From Halomonas sp. 707D7 (GTDB lineage Bacteria; Pseudomonadota; Gammaproteobacteria; Pseudomonadales; Halomonadaceae), in NCBI RefSeq assembly GCF_024158715.1, contig NZ_JAMZBC010000001.1, forward strand, positions 1 through 64,000: a DNA stretch of 64,000 nucleotides, read 5' to 3'. Under the pieces are notes generated by a model that did not search any database, had not been told where the DNA came from, and worked only from the letters and a program-made list of their open reading frames with translations. Made by a program: the position numbers and the translations under genes. This document shows, one piece after another, positions 50,185-60,040 of the stretch; positions within the stretch are counted from its first letter, which is position 1; every line of letters starts with the position of its first letter.

Positions 50185-51885
50185 CTACTGAAATTCGCGC
50201 CAGGCGGCGTAGGTGCTCAGGAAGACGCGTCCGGTGAGCGCATCGAGAAAATCGCTCTGCTTGAGGCGGTCCATGACCGGCCCCTTGACTTCCGAAAGGT
50301 GCAGCTTGACCCGGGAGTCCTTCAGGCGCGCATTGATGGCGTCGAGACTCTCGAGTGCCGAGGCGTCGATGAGATTGACCGCCGAGCAGATCAGCACCAC
50401 GTGTTCGATCTCCGGGCGGCTCGCGACCAGGTTGTAGACGGTGTCCTCGAGATAGCGCGCGTTGGCGAAGTAGAGGCTTTCGTCGATGCGCAGCAGGGCC
50501 GCGTTTTTGGGTGCCTCGACATCGTGGCGCTCGACGTTGCGAAAGTGTTCGGTGTCCGGCACGCGACCGACCAGCGCGCTGTGGGGGCGACTGGTGCGGT
50601 AGAGAAACAGCGCAAGTGACAGCGTCACGCCGCCGATGATGCCTGCTTCGACCCCCTCCACCAGGGTGAGCACGATGGTCAGAGCCATGGCCGCGAAGTC
50701 GCTGCGCGAGTAGCGCCAGGTCTGGCGCAGCATGGCGATGTCCACCAGGGTGAGAATCGCCACCGTGATGGTGGCCGCCAGGGTGGCGATGGGCAGGTAA
50801 TGGAGCCAGCCGGTGAAGGCCAGCGTGACGAGTGCAATGCCGAGTGCTGCGAAGGCGCCGGCCGCCGGCGTCTGGGCGCCGGCATCGAAGTTGATCACCG
50901 TGCGCGAAAGCCCGCCGGTCACCGGCATGCCGCTGGTCACCCCCGCCGCCAGGTTGGCGGCACCCAGGCCCACCAGCTCCTGGTTCGGCGCGATGCGCTG
51001 GCGCCGCTTGGCGGCGAGCATCTGCCCCATGGAAACGGACTCGACGAAGCCCACCAAGCTGATCAGCAGCGCGGGTATCAAAAGCGCCTTCCAGAGCGCG
51101 CCATCGAAGGACGGCAAGCTCAAGGCGGGGAGCCCGGCGGGAATGTCGCCCACCACGGCCACGCCCTGGTTCGTCAGCTGGAAGTGCCAGCAGGCGAGTG
51201 TGGTCACGATCACGGCGAAGACCGGCCCTGCCTTGGTCAGAAGATCCGCAAGCCCTGCGGGCAGGCCGAGGCGGATGAACGAACGCTTGCCGAAGCGGCG
51301 CATGCCGACCAGAAAGAGCAGCGTGCCTGCGCCGATCGCGAGGGTATAGACGTTGATCGAGGCCAGGTTCGGCACCAGCGTCATGACTCGTTCGACCAGG
51401 GTGAAGCCGCTGCTGTCGATGCCCAGAAGGCTTCCGAGCTGGCTCGCCGCGATCAGGATGCCTGACGCCGTCAGGAAACCGGAGATGACCGGATGGCTCA
51501 GGAAATTGCTGAAGAACCCCATCCGCGCAAGCCCCATACCGACCAGCATCAACCCGGAGAGCAACGACAGCACCAGTGCCGCTTCCAGGTAGAGCGCCGA
51601 GCCCGGCTCGGCCACCGCACTCAGCGCCGCACCGGTCATCAGCGCGATGATCGCCACCGGCCCCACGGCCAGCGTCTGGCTGGTGCCCATCAAGGTGTAC
51701 AGAAGCTGGGGCAGGATGCTCGCGTAGAGCCCCACCACGGCGGGCAGGCCCGCCAGCAGCGCGTAGGCCAGCGACTGGGGAATCACCATGATGGTGACGA
51801 TCAGCCCGGCCAGCGCATCGGCGCCGAGCAGCCGACGGTGGTAGTGGGGTAGCCAGGCGAGGATGGGAAAGTAGTGCTTCAACAT
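50185..51885 (-). CDS. SulP-family anion transporter with STAS domain
   Basis: 566 residues: about a dozen membrane segments (ADALAGLIVTIMVIPQSLAYALLAGLPAVVGLYAS is the SulP signature) and a C-terminal cytoplasmic STAS domain from about 430 (YLEDTVYNLV, VNLIDASALESLDAIN). Family members carry sulfate, bicarbonate or other anions. ATG 51885 is preferred over GTG 51921. A long open frame 50147-51946 overlaps it in another frame but is shadow. Confidence 0.92.
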   Translation of the reverse strand: MLKHYFPILAWLPHYHRRLLGADALAGLIVTIMVIPQSLAYALLAGLPAVVGLYASILPQLLYTLMGTSQTLAVGPVAIIALMTGAALSAVAEPGSALYLEAALVLSLLSGLMLVGMGLARMGFFSNFLSHPVISGFLTASGILIAASQLGSLLGIDSSGFTLVERVMTLVPNLASINVYTLAIGAGTLLFLVGMRRFGKRSFIRLGLPAGLADLLTKAGPVFAVIVTTLACWHFQLTNQGVAVVGDIPAGLPALSLPSFDGALWKALLIPALLISLVGFVESVSMGQMLAAKRRQRIAPNQELVGLGAANLAAGVTSGMPVTGGLSRTVINFDAGAQTPAAGAFAALGIALVTLAFTGWLHYLPIATLAATITVAILTLVDIAMLRQTWRYSRSDFAAMALTIVLTLVEGVEAGIIGGVTLSLALFLYRTSRPHSALVGRVPDTEHFRNVERHDVEAPKNAALLRIDESLYFANARYLEDTVYNLVASRPEIEHVVLICSAVNLIDASALESLDAINARLKDSRVKLHLSEVKGPVMDRLKQSDFLDALTGRVFLSTYAAWREFQ

Positions 51886-52089
51886 GGTGTCCAGACGTCG
51901 GCGTTCGAGAAGGGGTCGCACGCCCTATACTAGCGCGTTCACGCAAGCCTTAGCGTGTCCGGTCGAAAATAACGCCCGTCCTTCGTCCAAAGTGCAACTT
52001 GCTCGTCGGGCGCGACGCGGTAATCTTGCCTGGCGACCCGTGCTTGCAACACGCGTTTCACCAACGACACGACAATAAAGGTGCATGCC

Positions 52090-53721
52090 ATGTGGCGATT
52101 GACGATTCTGGTGCCCCTGGCATTGATGGCGGCTTGCTTGGTCCTGGTAGCGAGTGGCTGGGTGTATTCGGCGGTGGGCCTGGCCTTCCTGGCCGGGTCG
52201 CTCGCGTGCGCCCACTTTTACCGCAAGATCTACGAAAACGTTGGCATCGAAAGCCCATTGCCTAAGTTCAAGTCGCTTGCCGATTACGCCTCGCTCAAGG
52301 CCATGGCCTACCGCTTGATGGAGCGGGCAAGCCGCACGGCGATCGCCTCCGCCGAGGTATCGCACCACGCCGATGCCATGGATCGGCGCCTGCAGGATCA
52401 GAAGTGCAGCACTCGGGAAGCCACCGCCAGCATGGCCGCAGTGACCACCGCGATCACCCAGGTCAGCGCCAGCGCCACTCAGGTCGCGGCGCTGGCCGAG
52501 CGGGCCAGGCACTCCAGCCACCAGAACCACGCAAGCCTTGCCGACATCGTCGATGAGATGAACGGCGTGGCCCAGCGCTCCGGCGAGGCGCTGGCGCTTC
52601 TTGCGTCGCTCAACGAGCATATCGACCGGGTGCGCAACGTCACCTCGGTGATCGACGAGATCGCCGAACAGACGCACCTGCTGTCGCTCAACGCCTCGAT
52701 CGAGGCAGCGCGGGCCGGGGAGTACGGGCGCGGCTTCGCGGTGGTGGCCGGCGAAGTGCGAAGCCTGGCGCAGAAGACGTCGCAGGCGACGGCGAGCGTG
52801 GAGGCGCTGGTCGGTGACATGCACAGAAGCGCTCACGAGGTGATGGCGACCATGACGGATCTGATGACCCGTATCGGCGAGCGCGCCACCGGCATGCGCG
52901 CGGTGGGTGAAGGACTTTCGACGATCACCCGGGAATTCGACGAGGTGAACCGCGAGATCGGCGGCGTCGCCGAGGCCATGGTCAGCACCCAAGCTCATAG
53001 CCAGACCGTCAGCGCGGTTCTCGTTCGTCTCGAACAGGACGTGGACGAGGGCCATCACCGGATGCACGATCTCGCCTTTCGGGCACGGGATCTGATGGAA
53101 GCGGCCGAAGGCACGGATGGCGAGCTCGCCCAGCAGCGCCTCGAGGGGCGTCACCAGGCGGTGTACAAGGCCGCGCGTGAAACCGCGAATCGGCTCCAGG
53201 CGCTGTTCGAGAGGGCCATCAGCGAGGGCGAGCTGTCACGCCAAGCGCTGTTTCACCCCGAGTATTTGCTCATCGCGGGTACAAAGCCGCCGCTTTACCG
53301 TACCGGATTCGACGCGTTCACCGATCAAAACTTCCCCGCGCTTCAGGAGCCCCTGCTCGAGAAGCTGTCGCTCGCCTACGCGATCGCCTGCGATCGCAAT
53401 GGCTACGTGCCGACCCACAACCAGGCCGTGAGCCGAGCGCCGACCGGCGATCTCAAGCACGACCTGGCGTACTGTCGCAGCAAGCGCATCTTCGACGACG
53501 CGACGGGCAGTCGCTGCGGCGCCCATACCCAGGCGCTGCTGCTGCAGACCTACAAGCGCGACACCGGCGAGGTGATGCACGACCTGTCGGTGCCGATCTT
53601 CATCGGCGGCGAGCATTGGGGCGGCTTTCGCGTCGGCTACCGGCCCGAGACGGCATCGCGCTCGTCGGCAGGCGATGCGTCTGCCGAAGCCACCGAGCTA
53701 GCCCGCCTGGCGCGGGCGTGA
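52090..53721 (+). CDS. Methyl-accepting chemotaxis protein with C-terminal sensor-like domain
   Basis: 543 residues. Two adjacent N-terminal membrane segments with almost no loop, so little or no periplasmic sensor. The cytoplasmic MCP domain tip [38 protein letters not shown] is at about residues 188-225. Residues ~365-520 form an additional domain ([47 protein letters not shown]) that looks like a Cache/PAS-type sensor placed after the signalling tip. ATG 52090, with AAAGG upstream, is preferred over GTG 52081. 3' end overlaps rarD by 24 bases, convergent. Confidence 0.88.
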   Translation: MWRLTILVPLALMAACLVLVASGWVYSAVGLAFLAGSLACAHFYRKIYENVGIESPLPKFKSLADYASLKAMAYRLMERASRTAIASAEVSHHADAMDRRLQDQKCSTREATASMAAVTTAITQVSASATQVAALAERARHSSHQNHASLADIVDEMNGVAQRSGEALALLASLNEHIDRVRNVTSVIDEIAEQTHLLSLNASIEAARAGEYGRGFAVVAGEVRSLAQKTSQATASVEALVGDMHRSAHEVMATMTDLMTRIGERATGMRAVGEGLSTITREFDEVNREIGGVAEAMVSTQAHSQTVSAVLVRLEQDVDEGHHRMHDLAFRARDLMEAAEGTDGELAQQRLEGRHQAVYKAARETANRLQALFERAISEGELSRQALFHPEYLLIAGTKPPLYRTGFDAFTDQNFPALQEPLLEKLSLAYAIACDRNGYVPTHNQAVSRAPTGDLKHDLAYCRSKRIFDDATGSRCGAHTQALLLQTYKRDTGEVMHDLSVPIFIGGEHWGGFRVGYRPETASRSSAGDASAEATELARLARA

Positions 53722-54600
53722 CCGCCAGGAGGACCAGGAGTAGAGGCCAAGGCCTGCCCAGATCATGACGAAGGTGACGAGCTGAATGGTGCCCAGCGGC
53801 TCGCCGAAGACCACCAGCGCGATCAAGAACTGCATCGTCGGGTTGATGTACATGAGAAACCCGAGGGTCGACAGGCGAAGCCGTCGGGCGGCGCCAGCGA
53901 AGGCCAGAAGCGGCAGGGCGGTGGCGACGCCGCAGCTCGCCAGCAGGACGCTCGTCGGCAGGTCCTGCAGAAAGTGCGATGCGCCCTGGGCGCTGATCAC
54001 GCCAAGGGCCAGCAGCGCCAGCGGCAGTAGCACCAGGGTCTCCACGAAGAGCCCCGACAAGCCGTCCAGGGCGACCTGCTTGCGAAAAAGTCCGTAGCTT
54101 CCGAAGCTCAGCGCCAGCAGCAAGCTGATCCAGGGCAGCTCGCCGAGGGTCACAAGCTGGATCAGAATGGCGACGCTGGCAAGCCCGAGCGCGGCGAGCT
54201 GGGGCTTGGCCATCGTCTCGCGCAGCACCAGCACCCCGAGTGCGACGTTGATCAAGGGCGTCAGGAAGTAGCCCAGGCTCGCCTGCAGTACCTGGCGGCT
54301 CTCCACCGCGTAGATGTAGAGCCCCCAGTTGACCCCGATCAGTACCGCGCAGACCAGCACTCGCCCGAGCCGCTTCGGCGCTTTCAGCGCGTTCGTCACC
54401 GGCGCCCAGCGCTTGAGCAGCGTGATCACGCCGACCAGGAAGACGCAGGACCAGAGAATGCGGTGGATCAGCACCTCGAAGGCGGGCACGCCGTCGAACA
54501 GCGCGAAGTAGAGGGGAAAGCAGCCCCACATCAGGTAGGCGGTAAGGCCAAAGGTGACGCCCTTGGCGGCTTCCGGATCGCGAGACGGGGACGAGAGCAT
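53698..54600 (-). CDS. rarD: EamA-family permease RarD
   Basis: 300 residues, about ten membrane segments (duplicated EamA fold). RarD-like marks: [60 protein letters not shown] and [19 protein letters not shown]. Start ATG 54600 is used; an in-frame extension to 54648 is unlikely. Substrate unknown (drug/metabolite superfamily). Confidence 0.9.
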   Translation of the reverse strand: MLSSPSRDPEAAKGVTFGLTAYLMWGCFPLYFALFDGVPAFEVLIHRILWSCVFLVGVITLLKRWAPVTNALKAPKRLGRVLVCAVLIGVNWGLYIYAVESRQVLQASLGYFLTPLINVALGVLVLRETMAKPQLAALGLASVAILIQLVTLGELPWISLLLALSFGSYGLFRKQVALDGLSGLFVETLVLLPLALLALGVISAQGASHFLQDLPTSVLLASCGVATALPLLAFAGAARRLRLSTLGFLMYINPTMQFLIALVVFGEPLGTIQLVTFVMIWAGLGLYSWSSWRSRPRQAG

Positions 54601-54677
54601 GACGGCCTCATTATCAAAAAATGCTAATCTAGCACACAACGTCAACACACACCGGTAGAGCGAAAAGGAGACACGGC

Positions 54678-55493
54678 ATGGCCGAGTTGAAGACGAGCCT
54701 CATTCAGTGCGACTTGCGCTGGGAGGACCCCCGGGCCAATCATGCGCACCTGGAAACGCTGCTCGGTGAGCTCGACGGGCGCGATACCGACGTCATCGTG
54801 CTGCCGGAGATGTTCGCCACCGGTTTCACCATGAACTCCCGCGAAATGGCCCAGCCCATGGCGCAGAGCGAAAGCGTTGCCTGGCTCTTGGAGCAGGCGA
54901 AGGCGCGCGGCTGCGTGATGACCGGGAGCGTGGCGATCGTCGATGGGGGCGAGTACTACAATCGCCTGATCTGGGCGACGCCCGAGGGCGAGGTCATCCA
55001 CTACGACAAGCGCCACCTGTTTCGCATGGCCGGCGAGCACGAGCGCTACGGCATGGGCCGGGAGCGGCGCATCGTCGAGCTCAAGGGGTTCAGAATCCTG
55101 CTCAGCGTCTGCTACGACCTGCGTTTCCCGGTCTGGATGCGCCAGCAGCCCGCCGAGGGCGAGCACTTCGAGTACGACGCCATCCTGTGCGTGGCCAACT
55201 GGCCGGCCGCCCGGCGAAAGCCCTGGCGAACCCTTCTGCAGGCGCGCGCGGTGGAGAATCTGGCCTACGTGGTCGGCGTGAACCGGGTGGGAGAGGACGC
55301 CAAGGGGCTTGGCTACAGCGGCGACTCGCTGCTGGTCGATTTCAAGGGCGAGCCCCTGATCGACCACCCCGCGAACGAGGCTTTCATCGCCACCGGCGTG
55401 CTCGACAAGGCCGAGCTCGACGCCTTTCGCGAGAAGTTTCCCGCCTGGCAGGATGCGGACCGCTTCACCCTCGTGCCGGGGGTGGGCCACTGA
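54678..55493 (+). CDS. Nitrilase-family amidohydrolase (omega-amidase YafV type)
   Basis: 271 residues. Glu-Lys-Cys triad: Glu in VLPEMFATGFTM, Lys in YDKRHLFRMAGEHE, Cys in LLSVCYDLRFPVWMR. The segment RHLFRMAGEHERYG is typical of YafV/omega-amidases, which release ammonia from 2-oxosuccinamate or 2-oxoglutaramate. The stop overlaps the rsuA start (TGATG). Confidence 0.9.
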   Translation: MAELKTSLIQCDLRWEDPRANHAHLETLLGELDGRDTDVIVLPEMFATGFTMNSREMAQPMAQSESVAWLLEQAKARGCVMTGSVAIVDGGEYYNRLIWATPEGEVIHYDKRHLFRMAGEHERYGMGRERRIVELKGFRILLSVCYDLRFPVWMRQQPAEGEHFEYDAILCVANWPAARRKPWRTLLQARAVENLAYVVGVNRVGEDAKGLGYSGDSLLVDFKGEPLIDHPANEAFIATGVLDKAELDAFREKFPAWQDADRFTLVPGVGH

Positions 55494-56194
55494 TGCGTCT
55501 GGACCGTTTTCTGAGCGAAACCACGCCGCTCACGCGAAGCCTCGCCAAGCGCGCCTTGAAGGGCGGCGAGGTCACCGTCAACGGGGTCGCGGTCAAGCAG
55601 GCCGCGACCCACGTGGCCATGGAGGACGAGGTGCGGTTCAACGGCGAGCGCCTGGCGCTGGTCGGGCTGCGCTACGTGATGCTGCACAAGCCGACGGACG
55701 TGGAGTGCACCGCGCGGCGCGGGCTCTACCCACGGGCGATCGATTTGATCGACCTGCCCAAGGCCGAGCGCCTGCAGCCGGTAGGGCGCCTGGATGTCGA
55801 CACCACCGGGCTCTTGCTGCTGACCGATGACGGCCAGTGGTCGCACCGGGTGACCTCGCCGCGCCATCGCTGCGACAAGGTCTACCTCGCCGAGCTGGCC
55901 GAGCCGCTGGAAGGCGCGGCCGCCGAGCGCGCCGTGGCGCAGGTGCGCGAGGGCATCCTGCTCGATGACGACGATACGCCGACCGCGCCGGCCACCCTCG
56001 AACTGCTCACGCCTACGCAAGCCAGGCTGACCCTGACCGAAGGGCGCTACCATCAGGTCAAGCGCATGTTCGGTGCGCTTGGCAATCGGGTGGTCGCGCT
56101 GCATCGACACTCGATCGGCCCCATTGCGCTGCCCGATACCCTGGCACCCGGTGAGTGGCGCGAGCTCAGCGCCGACGAGATCGCCCGCTTCTAA
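55493..56194 (+). CDS. rsuA: 16S rRNA pseudouridine synthase RsuA
   Basis: 233 residues. N-terminal S4 RNA-binding domain (MRLDRFLSETTPLTRSLAKRAL), then the catalytic Asp motif PVGRLDVDTTGLLLLTDDG and the RsuA-type HQVKRMFGALGNRVVALHR. Makes pseudouridine 516 in 16S rRNA. ATG 55493 overlaps the upstream stop; frame extension to 55187 is shadow. A terminator follows. Confidence 0.94.
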   Translation: MRLDRFLSETTPLTRSLAKRALKGGEVTVNGVAVKQAATHVAMEDEVRFNGERLALVGLRYVMLHKPTDVECTARRGLYPRAIDLIDLPKAERLQPVGRLDVDTTGLLLLTDDGQWSHRVTSPRHRCDKVYLAELAEPLEGAAAERAVAQVREGILLDDDDTPTAPATLELLTPTQARLTLTEGRYHQVKRMFGALGNRVVALHRHSIGPIALPDTLAPGEWRELSADEIARF

Positions 56195-56239
56195 CGAGCG
56201 AGTTGCCATAATCGAAATTTATACCGTTATCTTGCTTTC

Positions 56240-56267
56240 AGGCCCCTTCGTTTCGAAGGGGCCTTTT
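56240..56267 (+). terminator. Terminator after rsuA
   Basis: Perfect 11-bp stem AGGCCCCTTCG/CGAAGGGGCCT with TTT loop, followed by TTTT. Lies between the convergent rsuA and yejF genes. Confidence 0.9.
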
Positions 56268-56279
56268 CGTCTTGTCTTG

Positions 56280-57872
56280 TCAAACGTCGACAGGGGCGAG
56301 ATGGGCGGCGTCGATCAGCGCGCGGGTATAGGCATGGCGTGGTGAGGAGAGCACCTCGAGACAGTCGCCGTGTTCGACCACCTCGCCCTCCTTGAGCACT
56401 ATGACCCGATGGGCCATGGCGCGCACCACCGCCAGGTCGTGGCTGATGAACAGGTAGCTCAGCCGGCGCCGGGCCTGAACATCGCGCAGCAGCGCGATCA
56501 GCTGCTTTTGTACGGTGCGATCCAGCGCCGAGGTCGGCTCGTCGAGCACCAGTAGCTCGGGTTCCAGGATCAGGGCCCGGGCCACGGCGATGCGCTGGCG
56601 CTGGCCGCCGGAGAATTCGTGCGGATAGCGGGCCGCGCAGCTGGCAGGCAGGCCGACCTCCATGAGCGTCTGGTGAACCCGGGTGCTCACTTCGTCGGCG
56701 TCGAGCTCAGGGTGGTGAAAGCGCAGGCCTTCGCTGACGATATCGAACACCGACATGCGCGGCGAGAGCGCCCCGTACGGGTCCTGGAACACCATCTGGA
56801 AGCGGTGGCGCTGGCGGCGCAGCACGTTGCCGGAAAGCGTGCCGAGCGACGTATCACCCAGGGTGATATCGCCTTGGCTCGGCACCAGGCGCATGATCGC
56901 CGAGGCCAGCGTCGTCTTGCCGGAGCCGGACTCGCCGACGATACCCAGCGTCTCGCCCGGGGCGATGGTCAGGTTCAGCGGCTTCACCGCCTCGAGGGGC
57001 GGCGGCGGGCGTTTGAACAGCCCGCGGCGCGGGCGCGGGAAGCTCACCGCGAGTTGCCGCGCGCTCAGAAGCGGTTGCGCATCCGTGACCGGCGCCGGCC
57101 GGCCCTCGGGGTCGGCGGCGATCAGCGCCCTGGTGTAGTCGCTTTGCGGGTGCGCGAAGATCTGCTCGACGGGGCCGATCTCCTCGACACGGCCCGCCCG
57201 CATGACGCACACCCGCTCGGCGAAGCGGCGCACCAGGTTCAGGTCGTGGCTGATGAACAGCATTCCCATGCCGTGGGTGTCGCGAAGCTCACGGAGCAGC
57301 GCCAGGATCTCCTGCTGGACGGTGACGTCGAGCGCGGTGGTCGGTTCGTCGGCGATCAGAAGGGCCGGGTTGTTGGCGATCGCCATGGCGATCATCACTC
57401 GCTGGCGCTGGCCGCCGGAGAGCTGGTGGGGCCAGGCGTCGAGCAGCTCGTCGACCCGCGGCAGCTTGACCTGTTCGAGCAGCTCGCGGGCGCGGCGGCG
57501 CGCGGCGTGACCGCGAAGCCCCTGGTGCAGGCGCAGGGTTTCGCCGATCTGCCTGCCGATGCGGTGCAGCGGGTTGAGCGAGGTCATGGGCTCCTGGAAG
57601 ACGAAGCCGACCCGGTTGCCGCGCAGCGCGTTCCACTCGCGTTTGCCAAGACCTGATAGCGAGGTGCCCTCGAGCCAGCGCCCGCCGCTCACCTCGGCGT
57701 TGCCGGGCAGAAGGTCGATCGCTCCCAGGGCGGAGACCGACTTGCCGGAGCCCGACTCGCCGACGATCGCCAGGGTCTCGCCGCGCGCCACGCTCAGCGA
57801 GAGCGAGGTCACCACCGGCTGTCCGTCGAAGGTGACGCCAAAGTCATCGAGGCGAAAAAGCGGCTCAGACAT
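56280..57872 (-). CDS. yejF: Peptide/microcin C ABC transporter ATP-binding protein YejF
   Basis: 530 residues with two full ATPase domains: GESGSGKSV near residue 36 and [10 protein letters not shown] near 314 as Walker A, two [16 protein letters not shown] signatures and two DEPT(T/S)ALD Walker B sites. Fused OppD/OppF-type ATPases are the Yej pattern. ATG 57872 overlaps yejE by 8 bases. Last gene of the yejABEF operon. Confidence 0.94.
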   Translation of the reverse strand: MSEPLFRLDDFGVTFDGQPVVTSLSLSVARGETLAIVGESGSGKSVSALGAIDLLPGNAEVSGGRWLEGTSLSGLGKREWNALRGNRVGFVFQEPMTSLNPLHRIGRQIGETLRLHQGLRGHAARRRARELLEQVKLPRVDELLDAWPHQLSGGQRQRVMIAMAIANNPALLIADEPTTALDVTVQQEILALLRELRDTHGMGMLFISHDLNLVRRFAERVCVMRAGRVEEIGPVEQIFAHPQSDYTRALIAADPEGRPAPVTDAQPLLSARQLAVSFPRPRRGLFKRPPPPLEAVKPLNLTIAPGETLGIVGESGSGKTTLASAIMRLVPSQGDITLGDTSLGTLSGNVLRRQRHRFQMVFQDPYGALSPRMSVFDIVSEGLRFHHPELDADEVSTRVHQTLMEVGLPASCAARYPHEFSGGQRQRIAVARALILEPELLVLDEPTSALDRTVQKQLIALLRDVQARRRLSYLFISHDLAVVRAMAHRVIVLKEGEVVEHGDCLEVLSSPRHAYTRALIDAAHLAPVDV

Positions 57873-58932
57873 GCGAGGCTCCCGGGGTCGGTGCGGTGGC
57901 GGCATTCACGTGGCGGGGATCGAAGGCGTCGCGCAGCCCTTCGCCGATGAACACCAGCAGCGACAGCATGATCGCCAGCGTCATGAAGGCGGTGATGCCG
58001 AGCCAGGGCGCGTGCAGGTTGTTCTTGCCTTGGGCGGCGAGCTCACCCAGCGACGGCGAGCCCGGCGGCAGGCCGAAGCCGAGAAAATCCAGCGCGGTCA
58101 GCGTGCCGATGGCGCCGGTGAACAGAAACGGAATGAAGGTCAGGGTCGCCACCATGGCGTTGGGCAGCACGTGGCGCCACATGATCAGCCGCGACGGCAG
58201 TCCCATGGCCCTGGCGGCGCGCACGTACTCCAGGTTGCGCGCGCGCAGAAACTCGGCGCGCACGATGTCCACGAGCCCCAGCCAGGAGAACAGCAGCATG
58301 ATGCCCAGAAGCCACCAGAACCCCGGCTGCACGAAGCTCGCCAGGATGATCAGCAGAAACAGCACGGGAAGCCCGGACCAGATCTCGGTGACGCGCTGGC
58401 CGATCAGGTCCACCTTGCCGCCGAAGTAGCCCTGCACGCCGCCGGCCAGCACGCCGGTGACGATGGAGCCGGCGGTCAATACCAGGGCAAAGGCCACCGA
58501 CAGGCGAAAGCCGTAGATCACCCGGGCCAGCACGTCGCGCCCCTGGTCGTCGGTGCCGAGCCAATGGCGGGCATCCGGCGGCGCCGGCGACGGGCGGCTC
58601 ATCTGCATGTCCAGCGTCTGGTAGGAGAAGCGGATCGGTGGCCACAGTGCCCAGCCGTTCTCCTCGATCTGCTCCTGGATGAACGGGTCCAGATAGTCGG
58701 TCCGGGTGGGCAGAAAGCCGCCGAACTCGGTTTCCGGGTAGTCCACCAGCAGTGGCGCGTACCACTGGCCGTCGTAGTGCAGCACGAGCGGCTTGTCGTT
58801 GGCGACGAGTTCCGCCGCGAGGCTGACCAGAAACAGAGCTCCGAACAGCCACAGCGACACCCGGGCGCGGCGGTTGGCCTTGAAGGCGTTCAGGCGGCGC
58901 CGGGTGATCGGCGAAAGGCGAAGGGCGGCCAT
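57865..58932 (-). CDS. yejE: Peptide/microcin C ABC transporter permease YejE
   Basis: 355 residues. Begins SPITRRRLNAFKANRRARVSLWLF, a YejE-type start, has the periplasmic loop (ETEFGGFLPTRTDYLDPFIQ, LMQMSRPSPAPPDARHWLGTDDQGRDVLARVIYGFRLS) and the permease EAA-type loop EYVRAARAMGLPSRLIMWRHVLPNA. ATG 58932 is used; the long frame extension to 60258 is shadow of yejB. Confidence 0.94.
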   Translation of the reverse strand: MAALRLSPITRRRLNAFKANRRARVSLWLFGALFLVSLAAELVANDKPLVLHYDGQWYAPLLVDYPETEFGGFLPTRTDYLDPFIQEQIEENGWALWPPIRFSYQTLDMQMSRPSPAPPDARHWLGTDDQGRDVLARVIYGFRLSVAFALVLTAGSIVTGVLAGGVQGYFGGKVDLIGQRVTEIWSGLPVLFLLIILASFVQPGFWWLLGIMLLFSWLGLVDIVRAEFLRARNLEYVRAARAMGLPSRLIMWRHVLPNAMVATLTFIPFLFTGAIGTLTALDFLGFGLPPGSPSLGELAAQGKNNLHAPWLGITAFMTLAIMLSLLVFIGEGLRDAFDPRHVNAATAPTPGASHV

Positions 58933-58934
58933 GG

Positions 58935-60008
58935 TCACGACTCCCGGGTGGCAAAGTCGATGCGGGGGTCGACCCACACGTAGGTGAGATCCGAGACGAG
59001 CTTGAGGATCAGCCCGATCACGGTATAGAGGAACAGCGTGCCGAAGATCACCGGGTAGTCGCGCTGCATCACCGCCTCGAAGCCGAGAAGGCCGAGTCCG
59101 TCCAGCGAAAAGATCACCTCGATCAGCAGCGCCCCGGTGAAGAAGATGCCGATCATCGCCGCCGGTAGCCCGGCGATGATGATCAGCATGGCGTTGCGAA
59201 ACACGTGCCCGTAGAGGATGCGATGCTCGCTTGCGCCCTTGGCCCGGGCGGTGAGCACGTACTGCTTGTGGATCTCGTCGAGAAAGCTGTTCTTGGTGAG
59301 CATGGTCAGCGTGGCGAAGCTGCCGATGGCCGCCGCGGCGACCGGCAGGGTGATGTGCCAGAAGTAATCCTTGATCTTGCCGAAAAGCGAAAGCTCGGCG
59401 AAGTCCGGCGAGGTGAGCCCGCGCAGCGGAAACCAGTCCAGGTAGCTTCCACCGGCGAACAGCACGATCAGCAGGATGGCGAACAGAAAGCCGGGAATGG
59501 CGTAGCCGACGATCACCAGTCCCGAGGTCCAGACGTCGAAGCGCGAGCCGTGGCGAAGCGCCTTGCGAATCCCCAGCGGAATCGAGATCAGATAGACCAG
59601 CAGCGTCGTCCAGAGCCCGAGCGAGATCGACACCGGCAGCCGCTCGATCATCAAGTCGATCACCGGACGGTCGCGAAAGAAGCTGGTGCCGAAATCCAGG
59701 CGCAGGTAGTCGCCCATCATGGTCAGGAAACGCTCGTGGGCGGGCTTGTCGAAGCCGAACTGCTGCTCGAGCTGGGCGATGAAGCGCGGGTCGATGCCGC
59801 GTGCCCCGCGCGAGTCGTCGCTGACCTGGATGTCCGCGCCGCCCATGTCCAGGCGCGTGCTGGCCATGGCGTCGGCGCCTTCGAAGCGTGCCAGCATCTG
59901 GTCGATCGGCCCGCCCGGGGCGGCCTGCACGATCATGAAGTTGAGCAGCATGATGCCCAGCAGCGTCGGGATCATCAACAGCAGTCGGCGTAGGGTATAG
60001 CGGGCCAC
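58935..60008 (-). CDS. yejB: Peptide/microcin C ABC transporter permease YejB
   Basis: 357 residues, DppB-type permease. N-terminal [34 protein letters not shown] loop [26 protein letters not shown] near residues 244-269, and the end VDPRIDF typical of YejB. Start codon reads GTG. Two bases separate it from yejE; yejA ends 32 bp upstream of it. Confidence 0.95.
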   Translation of the reverse strand: MARYTLRRLLLMIPTLLGIMLLNFMIVQAAPGGPIDQMLARFEGADAMASTRLDMGGADIQVSDDSRGARGIDPRFIAQLEQQFGFDKPAHERFLTMMGDYLRLDFGTSFFRDRPVIDLMIERLPVSISLGLWTTLLVYLISIPLGIRKALRHGSRFDVWTSGLVIVGYAIPGFLFAILLIVLFAGGSYLDWFPLRGLTSPDFAELSLFGKIKDYFWHITLPVAAAAIGSFATLTMLTKNSFLDEIHKQYVLTARAKGASEHRILYGHVFRNAMLIIIAGLPAAMIGIFFTGALLIEVIFSLDGLGLLGFEAVMQRDYPVIFGTLFLYTVIGLILKLVSDLTYVWVDPRIDFATRES

Positions 60009-60040
60009 GATGAACTCCAGTCAGTGGGGCGAAGGCCCGG

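Noticed and set aside
51924-51931. CCTATACT as a second sigma-S-like promoter between SulP and the chemoreceptor
   Set aside because: No -35 or spacing support and about 160 bp from the start codon; too weak to list.
50147-51946. 599-codon frame overlapping the SulP gene on the same strand
   Set aside because: Arg/Pro-rich low-complexity translation with no family features; the SulP frame is clearly coding.
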